Positions 25,418 to 35,662 of a DNA stretch of 36,941 nt are shown here, piece by piece. The position numbers and the translations under genes were made by a program. Below the pieces are notes generated by a model. The model worked only from the letters and a program-made list of their open reading frames with translations, searched no databases and was not told where the DNA came from. Source of the DNA: Pseudomonadales bacterium (GTDB lineage Bacteria; Pseudomonadota; Gammaproteobacteria; Pseudomonadales; Azotimanducaceae). How positions within the stretch are numbered: the first letter of the stretch is position 1; each line of letters opens with the position of its first letter. The stretch spans positions 1 to 36,941 of the forward strand of contig JADHNQ010000003.1 in NCBI GenBank assembly GCA_016779425.1, written 5' to 3'.

Positions 25418-27628
25418 ATGAAAAGCTTCAAGGTTGTTGTTTGTGCGTCAATATTTGCATCAGTATTTTTCATACCTGTTGTTAGTGCCGCGGAAGAAGG
25501 TGCCTCAGCGATTGAAGAGGTGGTTGTTACGGGTCTTAGGCGCGCTGAAACCGTGCTCGAAACGCCGGCATCTATAACAGCACTGGGTATGGAAGAGCTG
25601 AGTGATAAAGGCATCACAGATATAAGAGATATTCAGTACCTCGTGCCCAGTCTGCAGTTTGGCGAGTTTCTTGGTCTACGACAGGTTGCTATTAGGGGTA
25701 TCGGCCAGTTCTTAGATGCACCAGGAGTGATGGTAAGTGTTGATGGAGTCGTTCAATCCGTCGGCTCGAGCGCCGGATTGTCACAACTTGACCTAGAGAG
25801 AGTCGAAGTTCTTCGAGGCCCGCAGGGTACCTTGTATGGAAGGAATTCAACGGGCGGAGCCGTGAACTACATTACGGCGAAACCGACTGATGAAGTCGAG
25901 GGTTATGTTAAAGCAGGCTTTGCCGAGTTCGATCATTCAACGGTCGAGGGTGTCATTAGTGGCCCTATAGGGGACAGCGTTAGGTTCCGTCTGGCTGCCA
26001 ATCATCTTGATGCTGGGGAGGGTTGGATTGAAAACCTTCAGCCCGGTGAAGATGACCTGATGCAGGGTGAAAAATCGAACCTTCGCCTGACAATTGAGGC
26101 TGACCTGACAGATGATCTTTCTGCAATTCTCTCTCACGGGCGAAGTAAACAAGATGGTGTCTGGGATCACCATGCTATGGCGGTGTCACACTTCGACTTG
26201 GGTGTTGCCAGTGGTCTGCCAGCGCTAGATACTAGAACTGATCCGCCATCTACGCCCCTTTTCACGACCGAGCCTTGGAAAATGTACAGCCGTGGCCCCG
26301 TCGCAACCGATCGGGAGTATGAAAGCACCAGTCTAACGCTGATGTGGGACGTCGGTGATATTTCTATCAAGTCGATCACAGCACAGCAGGATTTCGACAA
26401 CTACTTCTTCACTTCGGCAGATGCGACCAGTATCGGACTGTTCCAGCGAAGGGCTGACCAGAAAACTCAGACCTTTACCCAAGAATTTACTGTTTCGGGT
26501 ACTAGCGGGAATTTGGATTGGATTTCTGGCCTCTACTACATGGACGACGATCGGGCGAACTACATGTTTTTTGACTTTCCGATACCAGCGCTGTTTCCAC
26601 TGCCTGTTCCAATCCAGCTTGATTTCCAGGAGCCTTACTACGACACCGAATCGCGCTCGGCTTTCTTAGACTTTACCTGGACAGCGTCAGATCGTTTGCG
26701 CTTAGGCGCAGGTATCCGCCGTACAGAGGAGGAAAAAAAGGAGGGGCACTCCTTTACGATACTAGCGCAATTTCCGGGTGGTCCGGTCCCGATTGCCCAA
26801 GTGTGCGGACCAGACTTATTTGAACAAGAGTTTGATGAGTCTGAAAACACGATCAGAACTTCAGTTGAATATGACTTGAGCGAGAGCAGCATGGGCTATG
26901 TCACATATTCTGAGGGTTTCAAAGTTGGTGGTGTAAATGGTTCAGACTGTAATCCGCCTTGGGATCCTGAAACTGTTGACGCTTATGAAATCGGCTACAA
27001 AGCTAGCTTTGGCAATGGATCAAGCAATCTGCGGATGGCGTTGTTCCATTACGACTACAGCGACTTCCAGGTTGCACAGGTCATCGGCATTCAGGGGGTT
27101 ATTACCAATGCCGGTGATGCCGAGATTGATGGCCTCGAGCTTGAGTACACTAGCGCGTTGAATGAAAACTGGAGTCTAAACGCTGCAGTGACACTACTTG
27201 ACCATCAGTACGGAACGTTCCTGAATACCGATACATTGAACGCAGGTCTTGGTGTGCAGGACAACAAAGGTAATCCACTCAGTTATGCGCCGGATACCAG
27301 CACTAATCTGGGTATTTCTTACAGCACAGTGTTGAGTGGCGGTAGTAGCGTATCCGCAAGCCTGGACGCCAGCTATCGCTCTCGGGTCTATTACCGAGAG
27401 TTTGGCAACAAGGACGACTCCACTGATCCGTATACGATCATGAATCTGAATGTGAACTGGAACAGCGCTGATGATATGTGGGGTGTTCGACTCTTTGTGC
27501 GCAATCTGACCGACGAGGATTACATCACGAATCTACAAGGGTCTAACACGACCTATGGCCGCCAAGGGTCCTGGAATATGCCAAGGCAGGCAGGCTTTGA
27601 AATCACTCGTTTCTTTGGAAGCCGATAG
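25418..27628 (+). CDS. TonB-dependent receptor
   Basis: Signal peptide, TonB box IEEVVVTGLRR, plug VEVLRGPQGTLYGRNSTGGAVNYITAKP, C-terminal FVRNLTDEDYITN...GFEITRFFGSR. Confidence 0.95.
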   Translation: MKSFKVVVCASIFASVFFIPVVSAAEEGASAIEEVVVTGLRRAETVLETPASITALGMEELSDKGITDIRDIQYLVPSLQFGEFLGLRQVAIRGIGQFLDAPGVMVSVDGVVQSVGSSAGLSQLDLERVEVLRGPQGTLYGRNSTGGAVNYITAKPTDEVEGYVKAGFAEFDHSTVEGVISGPIGDSVRFRLAANHLDAGEGWIENLQPGEDDLMQGEKSNLRLTIEADLTDDLSAILSHGRSKQDGVWDHHAMAVSHFDLGVASGLPALDTRTDPPSTPLFTTEPWKMYSRGPVATDREYESTSLTLMWDVGDISIKSITAQQDFDNYFFTSADATSIGLFQRRADQKTQTFTQEFTVSGTSGNLDWISGLYYMDDDRANYMFFDFPIPALFPLPVPIQLDFQEPYYDTESRSAFLDFTWTASDRLRLGAGIRRTEEEKKEGHSFTILAQFPGGPVPIAQVCGPDLFEQEFDESENTIRTSVEYDLSESSMGYVTYSEGFKVGGVNGSDCNPPWDPETVDAYEIGYKASFGNGSSNLRMALFHYDYSDFQVAQVIGIQGVITNAGDAEIDGLELEYTSALNENWSLNAAVTLLDHQYGTFLNTDTLNAGLGVQDNKGNPLSYAPDTSTNLGISYSTVLSGGSSVSASLDASYRSRVYYREFGNKDDSTDPYTIMNLNVNWNSADDMWGVRLFVRNLTDEDYITNLQGSNTTYGRQGSWNMPRQAGFEITRFFGSR

Positions 27629-28829
27629 TGGGTTGTCGGGTCGCCGTCAGTTCTTTAAACGTTCCGGCCAAACCCTGTTGGCGGCGGGAGCAGCGTTCCA
27701 TTCTGCTCTTGCCTTTGGGCAGCCTACGGTGAGTTCAAAATCTGACCCGCATCTTAATGTGTCCTGTCCCGGTAGGCTCGGCACTCCTGGAATGACCATG
27801 CTTGACGACAAGAGGCTTGATCCTCGGGTTCGAAAGGCCATGTCCGGAATGCCTGCTGGTGATCCCGCGGCCCTGTTGCCACAAGTGACCCTGTCATCGT
27901 CTTACGAGGAGTGCCTGCAATGGGTTGCGGCGATGGAAGAGCTGCAGAACGTGCAGAACTCAGCAATGCTCGCTGCCATGCCGGATTTCAGTGATGTCAT
28001 AACTGAAAAAAAGAGCATTACGGGCCCTGAGGGTCACGTGATTGATCTTTATATAGAAAAACCAAAAGGTGCCGACGGAACTTTACCCTGCGTTGTACAT
28101 ATACACGGTGGCGGGATGGCCTTTACGACAACACAGGCGGCAGGTGCAACCCGGTGGCGTAAAACCCTGGTTCGGCAAGGGCTAACGGTTGTTGCGGTTG
28201 AATTCAGAAATTCCGGCGGTGAACTTGGTAATCATCCGTTTCCCGCTGGTCTTGACGATTGCGCTACCGCCGTTCAATGGGTCAACAAGAACAGGTCTGT
28301 TCTCAATATTTCGTCACTTGTGTTAGCCGGGGAGTCTGGGGGCGGTAACCTTGCCATTGCTGCGGCCGTTAAGGCGAATATCGAGGGTTGGGTTGATGCC
28401 ATCGATGGTGTTTACGCAATGGCGCCCATGCTCCTTGGCTTTTACACATCTGTTCCAAGTGAGCTTTTATCCTGGCGAGAAAACGAAGGTTACCAGGGCA
28501 CGCGTGAGGTCATGCGTGCCATGACAAGGGTTTACGATCCAAATAATGAACATGAAAATAATCCAATGGCTTGGCCGTTTCACGCCAGCCTAGAAGTGCT
28601 GCAAGGATTACCGCCGCATATCATTATCAACTACGAGATGGATCTGATTCGCGATGATGGTGCGGTTTTCGCGAGGAATTTGCAGGCGGCTGGTGTAGCT
28701 GCCATTTCACGAACTGTCACGGGCGCGCCCCATGTCGCTGAGATAGCGATGCCTGATCTTATGCCTGAGCTGGTTGATGACACGATCGGTTCTATCGTTG
28801 GTTTCGCGGAAAAATTAGCACGCAGTTAA
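27555..28829 (+). CDS. Alpha/beta hydrolase fold (HSL family) with Tat-type signal; true start may be a TTG near 27618-27633
   Basis: RRQFFKRSGQTLLAAGAAFHSALA (twin-arginine-like), VVHIHGGGMAFT, LVLAGESGGGNLAIAAA. Confidence 0.87.
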   Translation: MAAKGPGICQGRQALKSLVSLEADSGLSGRRQFFKRSGQTLLAAGAAFHSALAFGQPTVSSKSDPHLNVSCPGRLGTPGMTMLDDKRLDPRVRKAMSGMPAGDPAALLPQVTLSSSYEECLQWVAAMEELQNVQNSAMLAAMPDFSDVITEKKSITGPEGHVIDLYIEKPKGADGTLPCVVHIHGGGMAFTTTQAAGATRWRKTLVRQGLTVVAVEFRNSGGELGNHPFPAGLDDCATAVQWVNKNRSVLNISSLVLAGESGGGNLAIAAAVKANIEGWVDAIDGVYAMAPMLLGFYTSVPSELLSWRENEGYQGTREVMRAMTRVYDPNNEHENNPMAWPFHASLEVLQGLPPHIIINYEMDLIRDDGAVFARNLQAAGVAAISRTVTGAPHVAEIAMPDLMPELVDDTIGSIVGFAEKLARS

Positions 28830-28855
28830 GTCAGAAGATCTGGATGATTAAATTT

Positions 28856-28875
28856 GTCGACCTAATGGGGTCGAC
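28856..28875. terminator. Inverted repeat after the hydrolase gene
   Basis: GTCGACC taatgg GGTCGAC. Confidence 0.35.
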
Positions 28876-28893
28876 CTCTACCGGGGTAATTTT

Positions 28894-28921
28894 CTATGGA
28901 CTATGGACTATGGACTATGGA
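28894..28921. repeat. 7-bp tandem repeat, 4 perfect units
   Basis: (CTATGGA)x4. Confidence 0.95.
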
Positions 28922-29186
28922 AATATCAGGTGGTCATTCCAGCCTGCGGGCGTCTACGCAGGTCGATTGGTCATGACGGTGGTGAGTTCGGCAATGCGCT
29001 TAAAGATGATCCGGAAGGTGGGTATCTGCCGTTCGATGAGCTGTCAGCAACGGTCATACTGAACTGGGGTGGCGCGGCTAACCGGTATGCAGCTGTCAGC
29101 ATCAAATTAGAAACCGACTTCTTCTGCGAGATACTAGGTATGTATGGCAATGAACGTTCATCCCAAGAGATAGAAAAGGATATCTG

Positions 29187-30323
29187 ATGGAACCTATTAC
29201 GTTGTACGGGGCCCCATTTTCTCTCTGGACCGGCAGGGCGCGTAGCTACCTTATCAAGGCAGGCATCCCTTATCGGGAAGAGCCTCATGCCTCACAACAT
29301 TTTTTTGACAAGGTTTTACCAAAGGCAGGTGATCGTCGTGGCATTCCGACCATCGAGCTCCCTACCGGCGATGTCATTCGAGATGGCGTTGCCATTGTCG
29401 ATCACTATGAGGCCCTAAATGGTGACGCCTTCTCGCCGAGGACCCCTCGCCAGCAGATTGCGAGTCTGCTCTTAGACGCAGTGGGGGCTGAAGGTTTCCT
29501 AAGACCCTGCATGCACTACCGGTGGAATTTTGATCAGGACAACCTCGACTTCCTTCTGTTCCACTTCCAGACCATTTTTCAGGAAGAGGATGCGGAACAG
29601 CTGGCGTTAGAGCGTATGGAGAACATCAGAAGGAATGTCAATCCGGAGTGGGGTGTGACGCCAGAGACGTATGCCTTTATTGAGGCTCACCACATGGGAA
29701 CATTAAAGAAGCTCAACGCACACTTCTCCGACCACCCTTACTTTCTAGGGAATAAACCATGCCGTGGTGATTTTGGGATGATTGCACCGCTATACGGGCA
29801 TTTGGGAAGAGATCCCGCTCCCTTGAATTTGATGCAGACGCATGCAGTTCGTTTGTTCCGGTGGGTCGAGAGAATGAATCGTCCGGAGCCGGATGTCGGT
29901 GAGTTTAAAAAGCTTGTCGCTCTGAAAAACGAAGAACTCGATTATCTTCCGAGCGATGAGGTGCCGCAGACGTTGATTGATGCGCTGAAACATTTTGCGA
30001 TTGATTTTGTCCCTGAATCAGGTGCCGCCTGCGATACTATCAATGAGTGGCTAGGCCGGAACAAATCGATTCCAGCGGGTACTGAAGCCGAGCGAACAGT
30101 GGGTTCTTGTCATTTTGAGGTTGAAGGAGTGACTTACAATACGTGGGCCCAGCCGTTTCGCTTTTACGTTCTGAAGCGAATGCAGGATGTCTATGATGGG
30201 CTGTCTGCAACGGATCAATCAAATGTAAGAGACATGCTGGACGCGTGTGACATGACTGCGCTACTTGATATGCGTTTAACCCGAGAAATGGGACGCGCCA
30301 ATAATCTCGAGGTGTGGCTCTGA
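29187..30323 (+). CDS. Extended glutathione S-transferase family protein (378 aa)
   Basis: ITLYGAPFSLWTGRARSYLIKAGIPYREEP, GIPTIELPTGDVIRDGVAIVDHYE, HFSDHPYFLGNKPCRGDFGMIAPLYGHLGRD. Confidence 0.82.
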   Translation: MEPITLYGAPFSLWTGRARSYLIKAGIPYREEPHASQHFFDKVLPKAGDRRGIPTIELPTGDVIRDGVAIVDHYEALNGDAFSPRTPRQQIASLLLDAVGAEGFLRPCMHYRWNFDQDNLDFLLFHFQTIFQEEDAEQLALERMENIRRNVNPEWGVTPETYAFIEAHHMGTLKKLNAHFSDHPYFLGNKPCRGDFGMIAPLYGHLGRDPAPLNLMQTHAVRLFRWVERMNRPEPDVGEFKKLVALKNEELDYLPSDEVPQTLIDALKHFAIDFVPESGAACDTINEWLGRNKSIPAGTEAERTVGSCHFEVEGVTYNTWAQPFRFYVLKRMQDVYDGLSATDQSNVRDMLDACDMTALLDMRLTREMGRANNLEVWL

Positions 30324-30398
30324 TCGGCGATCGACCTGCGCTATCGCGCACATCCATGCCAAGCACACCGTAGTTGATAGTTATTATAGGTTTACACC

Positions 30399-31448
30399 CT
30401 AGATTTGCTTCAATATTTGTGGCTCAGCCAAATAGAAAGTCATGATGTCACTCCCAGCCATGACTGTGTCCATGCAGTCTGATCGTAATATCTCGTCTTG
30501 CACATGTAAGCGGGCTTTTTCCAAACGTTTCATGGAACGAGCAACGAAGGGGCCATGGCCAAGATCTAATTCGAAAAATTTTTGACCTTGGCCAGCGGCG
30601 GCGATGCTTGCTTCAGCGAACACATGATAACGACTGACGATGTAGTCAAAGATGGGCCACAGGGTGTCAGGGAGCTCATCGTTTTCAGTCCACTTCATAT
30701 CTATCTGAGCACCGGCCCATACTCGTGCAACGTAATCCTCGAGAAGCGTTAGGTGATCTCCGAGCCAGCTTCTAGGCTCTGGATCGAGCAGAAAATGTGC
30801 TGCGAATGGTCCCACAAGAGCAAAGTCGGCAATACATGCACGCTCACCCAATAAAAAGTTATGATCGTTGAAGTGAGCGATTAACAGTTCTAGTAGATCA
30901 GCAAAGTCGGCTTTTATGGCATGACTTTGGTCAGGTCCTGCGCCCTGAACTTCGCACGCCTTGGCACCAAATTCATTGAGCATGATTTCGCCAAATCCGG
31001 CGATTTGGCGTTCTTCCTCATGGGTAAGCTCAGTTTCAATATGCTTGCCAAGCAGCACGTTCGCACCAAACCTACGACCTGTTACGGTCACATTATCTGG
31101 ATAACACCATCGAGAGTGCAGGGCGTGCCGTGGGTACCAGTGATTGAAGAAATCTTCCAAAATAAAGCAGCTGCATCTCTGCATGGGGCTGTCTGGAACG
31201 ACGGGACAATCACTAAAACGGTCATTTAATAGAGGTCCAATGCTTATGGTGTCATTAATCATCCAGCCGTCAGGTGTTTTTAGGACCGGTATGAAGTGTG
31301 TACCAGCGCGGGTATTAATACCGTCAGTATTTTGTTGGGACTTTATCTCCCACTGATAGGGGATGTTCTGATAGCGCAATTGAGCCTCGAGCTTTCGTGT
31401 GAACATGCTCATCTCTTGGCCGATTAAAGTGTAAGTGCCTTGATACAT
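30399..31448 (-). CDS. Extended glutathione S-transferase family protein (349 aa)
   Basis: YTLIGQEMSMFTRKLEAQLRYQNIPYQWEIK, FIPVLKTPDGWMINDTISIGPLLNDRF, FLLGERACIADFALVGPFAAHFLLDP. Confidence 0.8.
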   Translation of the reverse strand: MYQGTYTLIGQEMSMFTRKLEAQLRYQNIPYQWEIKSQQNTDGINTRAGTHFIPVLKTPDGWMINDTISIGPLLNDRFSDCPVVPDSPMQRCSCFILEDFFNHWYPRHALHSRWCYPDNVTVTGRRFGANVLLGKHIETELTHEEERQIAGFGEIMLNEFGAKACEVQGAGPDQSHAIKADFADLLELLIAHFNDHNFLLGERACIADFALVGPFAAHFLLDPEPRSWLGDHLTLLEDYVARVWAGAQIDMKWTENDELPDTLWPIFDYIVSRYHVFAEASIAAAGQGQKFFELDLGHGPFVARSMKRLEKARLHVQDEILRSDCMDTVMAGSDIMTFYLAEPQILKQI

Positions 31449-31646
31449 AACTTGCTTTGCCTTGTTGATGCCGCTGTTTTTTGTTCGTGGAATAACTTAA
31501 AACCTTAACATCAATCTTCGCTCCGCCCTGATCGTCATTAATAGAATTGCCTTATCACTTAATACCGAAATGTAGTTAGACCTGAATTTTGAAATAAAGC
31601 TCAATTGCGAGCCAGTACTTGACTTTAACGGTAGAGAATTCCTCCC

Positions 31647-33458
31647 ATGACGGCCCATACACTCAATCAGCGCGACATAGATTTTCTTTTGTATGAGTTT
31701 CTCGATACCGAGTCACTTTTGGAGCGGCCTCGCTACTCTGACCACTCTCGGGAGAGCTTTGACGCCACCATTTCGGGTGTGAGAGACATCGCGGCCAACC
31801 TCTATGCGAACCATTATCAGGAGGGGGATGAACACGAGCCACTGTTTGAAAATGGCGCAGTGGAGCTGATACCTCCAATCAAAGCGGCGTGGGATGCCAC
31901 CGTTGAGTTTGGGCTCCTGGGTGCGAGCTATGACTATGATGAGGGTGGCGTTCAACTTCCAGAAGTCATTTGCAAGGTGGCGGGTGGTCTCATTCAGGCT
32001 GCGAATTCAGGGAGTAGTGGCTATTATTTTGTCACCAACGCGGCGAGTAATCTGATCAGAACGTTCGGTAGTGAGCAGCAGAAATCGCAGTTTCTGGCAC
32101 CCATGATCGATGGCCGATGCACAGGCACTATGGCTTTGACTGAGCCAAGTCAGGGGTCAACGCTTGCTGATATTACAACCTCGGCTCATTTGAATGCGGA
32201 CAATAGTTACCTTATTCGCGGGCAGAAGATCTACATCAGTAATGGCGATCACGATCTCTCCGAAAACATTGTTCACCTGGTCCTTGCCAGAATTGAAGGA
32301 GCGCCCAGCGGAACTCGCGGTATTTCTTTGTTCATCGTACCCAAGTATTTAGTCGACAGGGATGGCAATACCGGAGCCCGAAATGACGTTGCCTTAGCTG
32401 GCTTATTACACAAGATGGGCAACAAAGGTGCGACGTCGACGGTTTTAAATTTTGGAGAAAACCACGGAGCCATTGGTTATCTCGTGGGGGAGCCGAATCA
32501 CGGTCTGCATTGCATGTTTCAGATGATGAATGATTTAAGGATCGGTGTGGGATTAGGCGCCTCTGCACTTGCTTACCGGGGGTACCTTGAGTCGCTGGAC
32601 TATGCACGGGAACGACCTCAAGGTCGTTTGCCGTCGACCAAAGACCCGCAGGCTCCCCAAGTCAAGATTATTGAGCATGCGGACGTGCGCCGAATGCTAC
32701 TAGCACAGAAGTCTTATGCAGAAGGGAGTTTTGCGCTTTGCCTTTACGCCACCTCGCTATTTGAGGATAGTAAGACAGCAGATTTACCTGCTGATCGCAG
32801 AGACGCTGCTTTATTGCTAGATTTCCTAACTCCAATCGTAAAGAGCTTTCCGTCAAAGTATGGATGCGCCAGTAATGATCTCGCGATTCAAGTGCTCGGC
32901 GGAGCCGGCTACATCAGAGATTACCCAGTTGAGCAATTGTATCGCGACCAGCGTTTAAATCCGATTCATGAGGGAACAGAAGGTATTCATGGTTTAGATC
33001 TTCTGGGTCGTAAAGTTTTGCTCAACAACGGCGAAAGCTTTCAGATGTTTTTGACGATGGTTGCTAGGACTGTTGCTGATGCTGAAAACATACCGGAGAT
33101 AGCTCATTTGGCACCCCCGGTGAGAGAGGCAATTGAGAGAACTTCCAGAGTCACTGAGTCACTTTTGCCTAGGGTTGTGGAAGACCCTGACAGTGGTTTG
33201 GCGAATGCGACGATCTATCTCGATATGTTTGGGCAGTTTGTGATGGCTTGGATTTGGTTGCAGCAGGCAGTTGTCGCTGCGCGAAAACTCAGTGCTAGCG
33301 AGCTGGGCCATCATGAACATGAACACGATTTCTATCAGGGTAAGATTTCTGCCGCGCAATATTTTATTGCTAGAGAGCTTCCTCAGACAGTTCAGAAAGC
33401 AGCCTTATTAGAAATAAATGAGAGCACGTGCTTCGACATGCCTGCAGCATATTTTTAG
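31647..33458 (+). CDS. Acyl-CoA dehydrogenase, about 600-aa class (DmdC-like family)
   Basis: GTMALTEPSQGSTLADITTSA, LIRGQKIYISNGDHD, IQVLGGAGYIRDYPVEQLYRDQRLNPIHEGTEGIHGLDLLGRKVL. Confidence 0.92.
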   Translation: MTAHTLNQRDIDFLLYEFLDTESLLERPRYSDHSRESFDATISGVRDIAANLYANHYQEGDEHEPLFENGAVELIPPIKAAWDATVEFGLLGASYDYDEGGVQLPEVICKVAGGLIQAANSGSSGYYFVTNAASNLIRTFGSEQQKSQFLAPMIDGRCTGTMALTEPSQGSTLADITTSAHLNADNSYLIRGQKIYISNGDHDLSENIVHLVLARIEGAPSGTRGISLFIVPKYLVDRDGNTGARNDVALAGLLHKMGNKGATSTVLNFGENHGAIGYLVGEPNHGLHCMFQMMNDLRIGVGLGASALAYRGYLESLDYARERPQGRLPSTKDPQAPQVKIIEHADVRRMLLAQKSYAEGSFALCLYATSLFEDSKTADLPADRRDAALLLDFLTPIVKSFPSKYGCASNDLAIQVLGGAGYIRDYPVEQLYRDQRLNPIHEGTEGIHGLDLLGRKVLLNNGESFQMFLTMVARTVADAENIPEIAHLAPPVREAIERTSRVTESLLPRVVEDPDSGLANATIYLDMFGQFVMAWIWLQQAVVAARKLSASELGHHEHEHDFYQGKISAAQYFIARELPQTVQKAALLEINESTCFDMPAAYF

Positions 33459-33535
33459 ACATCGGAACCGGTTGTCGCTCGAGTATGTCGGCAAACTATT
33501 TGGAAGCCAAAATTTTTCACCAAAAAGGGACCTAC

Positions 33536-34210
33536 ATGAACTTTTCAACATTTGCCCGCTCTAGAAAGAGCACTAGGGGTTTCAAATCAGATCCCATACC
33601 AGTGGAGGTAATCGATGAGATAATCGATACGGCTAAATGGGCCCCATCTTCCTACAATACCCAGACTTGGCATATTCACGCAGTGGCCGGTGAGGTTCTG
33701 GACAGAATCCGTGAGGGGAACACTAAAAATACGCTTGAGGGCAAACCTCATGTTCGTGATTTTCCCTATAAAGAAGAATACGAAGGAGAGCATCGGCAAA
33801 ATCAAGTTGATGTGGCAATCCAGCTCTTCGAGGCGATGGGCATTGAGAGGCAGGACAAAGAAAGGCGCATGGATTGGATGTTGCGGGGCTTTCGACAATT
33901 TGATGCCCCTGTCTCATTAGTTCTCACCTACGACAAGTATCTTGATCCAGCTGCAATTACCCACTTTGGTTTGGGCGCACTCGCCTACGGCATCGTGCTC
34001 GCCGCCTGGGAGCGCGGCATAGGTTGTGTCATTAATGGGCAAGGGATCATGCAGTCAGATGTCGTTCGTGAGCATGCACGGATACCTGACGATCAGAACA
34101 TTATGATCTGCATTGCCATGGGGTATCCCGAAGCGAGTTTCCCGGCCAATGACGTTAGGTCTACACGCGCTCCGAACGCTTCATTTGTGAGCTACAAAGG
34201 ATTCGATTAA
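33536..34210 (+). CDS. Nitroreductase family protein
   Basis: FARSRKSTRGFKSDPIPVEVIDEIIDTAKWAPSSYNTQTWHIHAV, ITHFGLGALAYGIVLAAWERGIGCVINGQ, IAMGYPEASFPAND. Confidence 0.9.
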   Translation: MNFSTFARSRKSTRGFKSDPIPVEVIDEIIDTAKWAPSSYNTQTWHIHAVAGEVLDRIREGNTKNTLEGKPHVRDFPYKEEYEGEHRQNQVDVAIQLFEAMGIERQDKERRMDWMLRGFRQFDAPVSLVLTYDKYLDPAAITHFGLGALAYGIVLAAWERGIGCVINGQGIMQSDVVREHARIPDDQNIMICIAMGYPEASFPANDVRSTRAPNASFVSYKGFD

Positions 34211-34215
34211 CAGCG

Positions 34216-34254
34216 TCAAGTGAGCAGATCAAGCGAGCAGATCAAGTGAGCAGA
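34216..34254. repeat. 13-bp tandem repeat, 3 units
   Basis: TCAAGTGAGCAGA / TCAAGCGAGCAGA / TCAAGTGAGCAGA. Confidence 0.95.
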
Positions 34255-34336
34255 TAGTGCCCTAGCAAAATCACGTTCGGTCGGAGTTAGTCTGCTCTGA
34301 GATGTTGTTTGCCTGTTACCTATCGCTCGCAGACGA

Positions 34337-35641
34337 TCATCCGGATTCCAGCAGCCCTAGGCGCTCTTGGTCTCGCTTGTAGTGCAGACCGGCAAAAAGA
34401 AAGCAAGGCATGGCTAGGAAGGAGAAGACCGTGAACCACAAAAGCGTCACCGAATAGGGTTCATCAACGCCATAAGCAGTCATCAGATCAATTGAGACGC
34501 CCGTTAAGGTAATGCCAATCCCCAGCCCGATGACATTCATCAACAGTATCGAGAACGCTATGACCGTTGAACGGACCTCAGGCGGAATGAGCCCTTGAAC
34601 GCTAGCGAAAAATGGTCCAAAAAAGGCCCCAATTTGAAACATTCCGAGGAAGAGGCCGAGCGGGATCCAAATGGAATCACCCGGCGCCAATCGGAACGCG
34701 ATCATGAAGGGAGCGCAGACTAGTAGGAGCAAAAATAGGAATGCCAATCGGCCATACCCCGTTTTCTGAGTAAACAAGTCGCTGCCCATACCCCCTACGA
34801 ATGTACCGATTACGCCTCCGGTCAGCCCCATAAAACCGGTTAGCTTGGCAATGTCATCTCGTTGGAAACCGCGCTCTTGAACAAACCAAAGTTGATCAAA
34901 GTAACCCGCTCCTATGATGACATGCAGTATCATAGCTCCCGCCATTGCCGCCATGAGTGAGGGAGATTTTGGGATAGCAGTCAATGCAATCTTTGCTATT
35001 TCACTGATACCGGGCTGTTTCTTTGCGCCTCCGGCATTAATTAGGTGGCGCCGGGGCGTCTCCTTGGTCACGAATACTAATATCGCAAGTGCGATGCCAA
35101 CTGTCCCGAGAATGTAAAAGCAAGTGCGCCAACCTATAACTGGACCCAGGTAGCCTGCAAGCAAAAAACTGGCGCCAGCACCTACAGGTGCACCTAAGTA
35201 ATAAAAGCCAGCGGCGAAGCCTAAGCGGGACTGGGGAAAACGATCGGCCAAAAGAGACATCGCACTTGGCGTTAAGATCGACTCACCCACGCCAATGAAC
35301 ACCCTGGGAATAGCCATACTTAAAAAATTCCAAGCGAATCCAGAGGCTGCGGTTAAAGCACTCCATAAACCCACGCCAAAGCTAATGAGGCGCATCCGGT
35401 TGACCGTGTCAGCCAGCATGCCCATGTACAAGCCGGCAATTGAGTAAAATATGAGAAATACCAACCCTGTCAGCAAACCATATTCGGTATTACTAAGGCC
35501 TAGGTCTGGAACAATGTAGTTTGAGAACGCCGACAGGAGATTACGGTCGAGCATATTTAATATGTTGAGGGACGTCATTAGACAGAGGAAGCCCATGTCG
35601 GATGACGAAATTTTTTGTGTTTCTTGAGTCTGTTCAGGCAT
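34337..35641 (-). CDS. MFS transporter, paralog of the 24018-25361 protein
   Basis: LNMLDRNLLSAFSNYIVPDLGLSNTEYGLLTGLVFLIFYSIAGLYMGMLADTVNRMRLISFGVGLWSALTAASG. Confidence 0.92.
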   Translation of the reverse strand: MPEQTQETQKISSSDMGFLCLMTSLNILNMLDRNLLSAFSNYIVPDLGLSNTEYGLLTGLVFLIFYSIAGLYMGMLADTVNRMRLISFGVGLWSALTAASGFAWNFLSMAIPRVFIGVGESILTPSAMSLLADRFPQSRLGFAAGFYYLGAPVGAGASFLLAGYLGPVIGWRTCFYILGTVGIALAILVFVTKETPRRHLINAGGAKKQPGISEIAKIALTAIPKSPSLMAAMAGAMILHVIIGAGYFDQLWFVQERGFQRDDIAKLTGFMGLTGGVIGTFVGGMGSDLFTQKTGYGRLAFLFLLLLVCAPFMIAFRLAPGDSIWIPLGLFLGMFQIGAFFGPFFASVQGLIPPEVRSTVIAFSILLMNVIGLGIGITLTGVSIDLMTAYGVDEPYSVTLLWFTVFSFLAMPCFLFAGLHYKRDQERLGLLESG

Positions 35642-35662
35642 AGGGCTTTACCGTCTCGCGCA

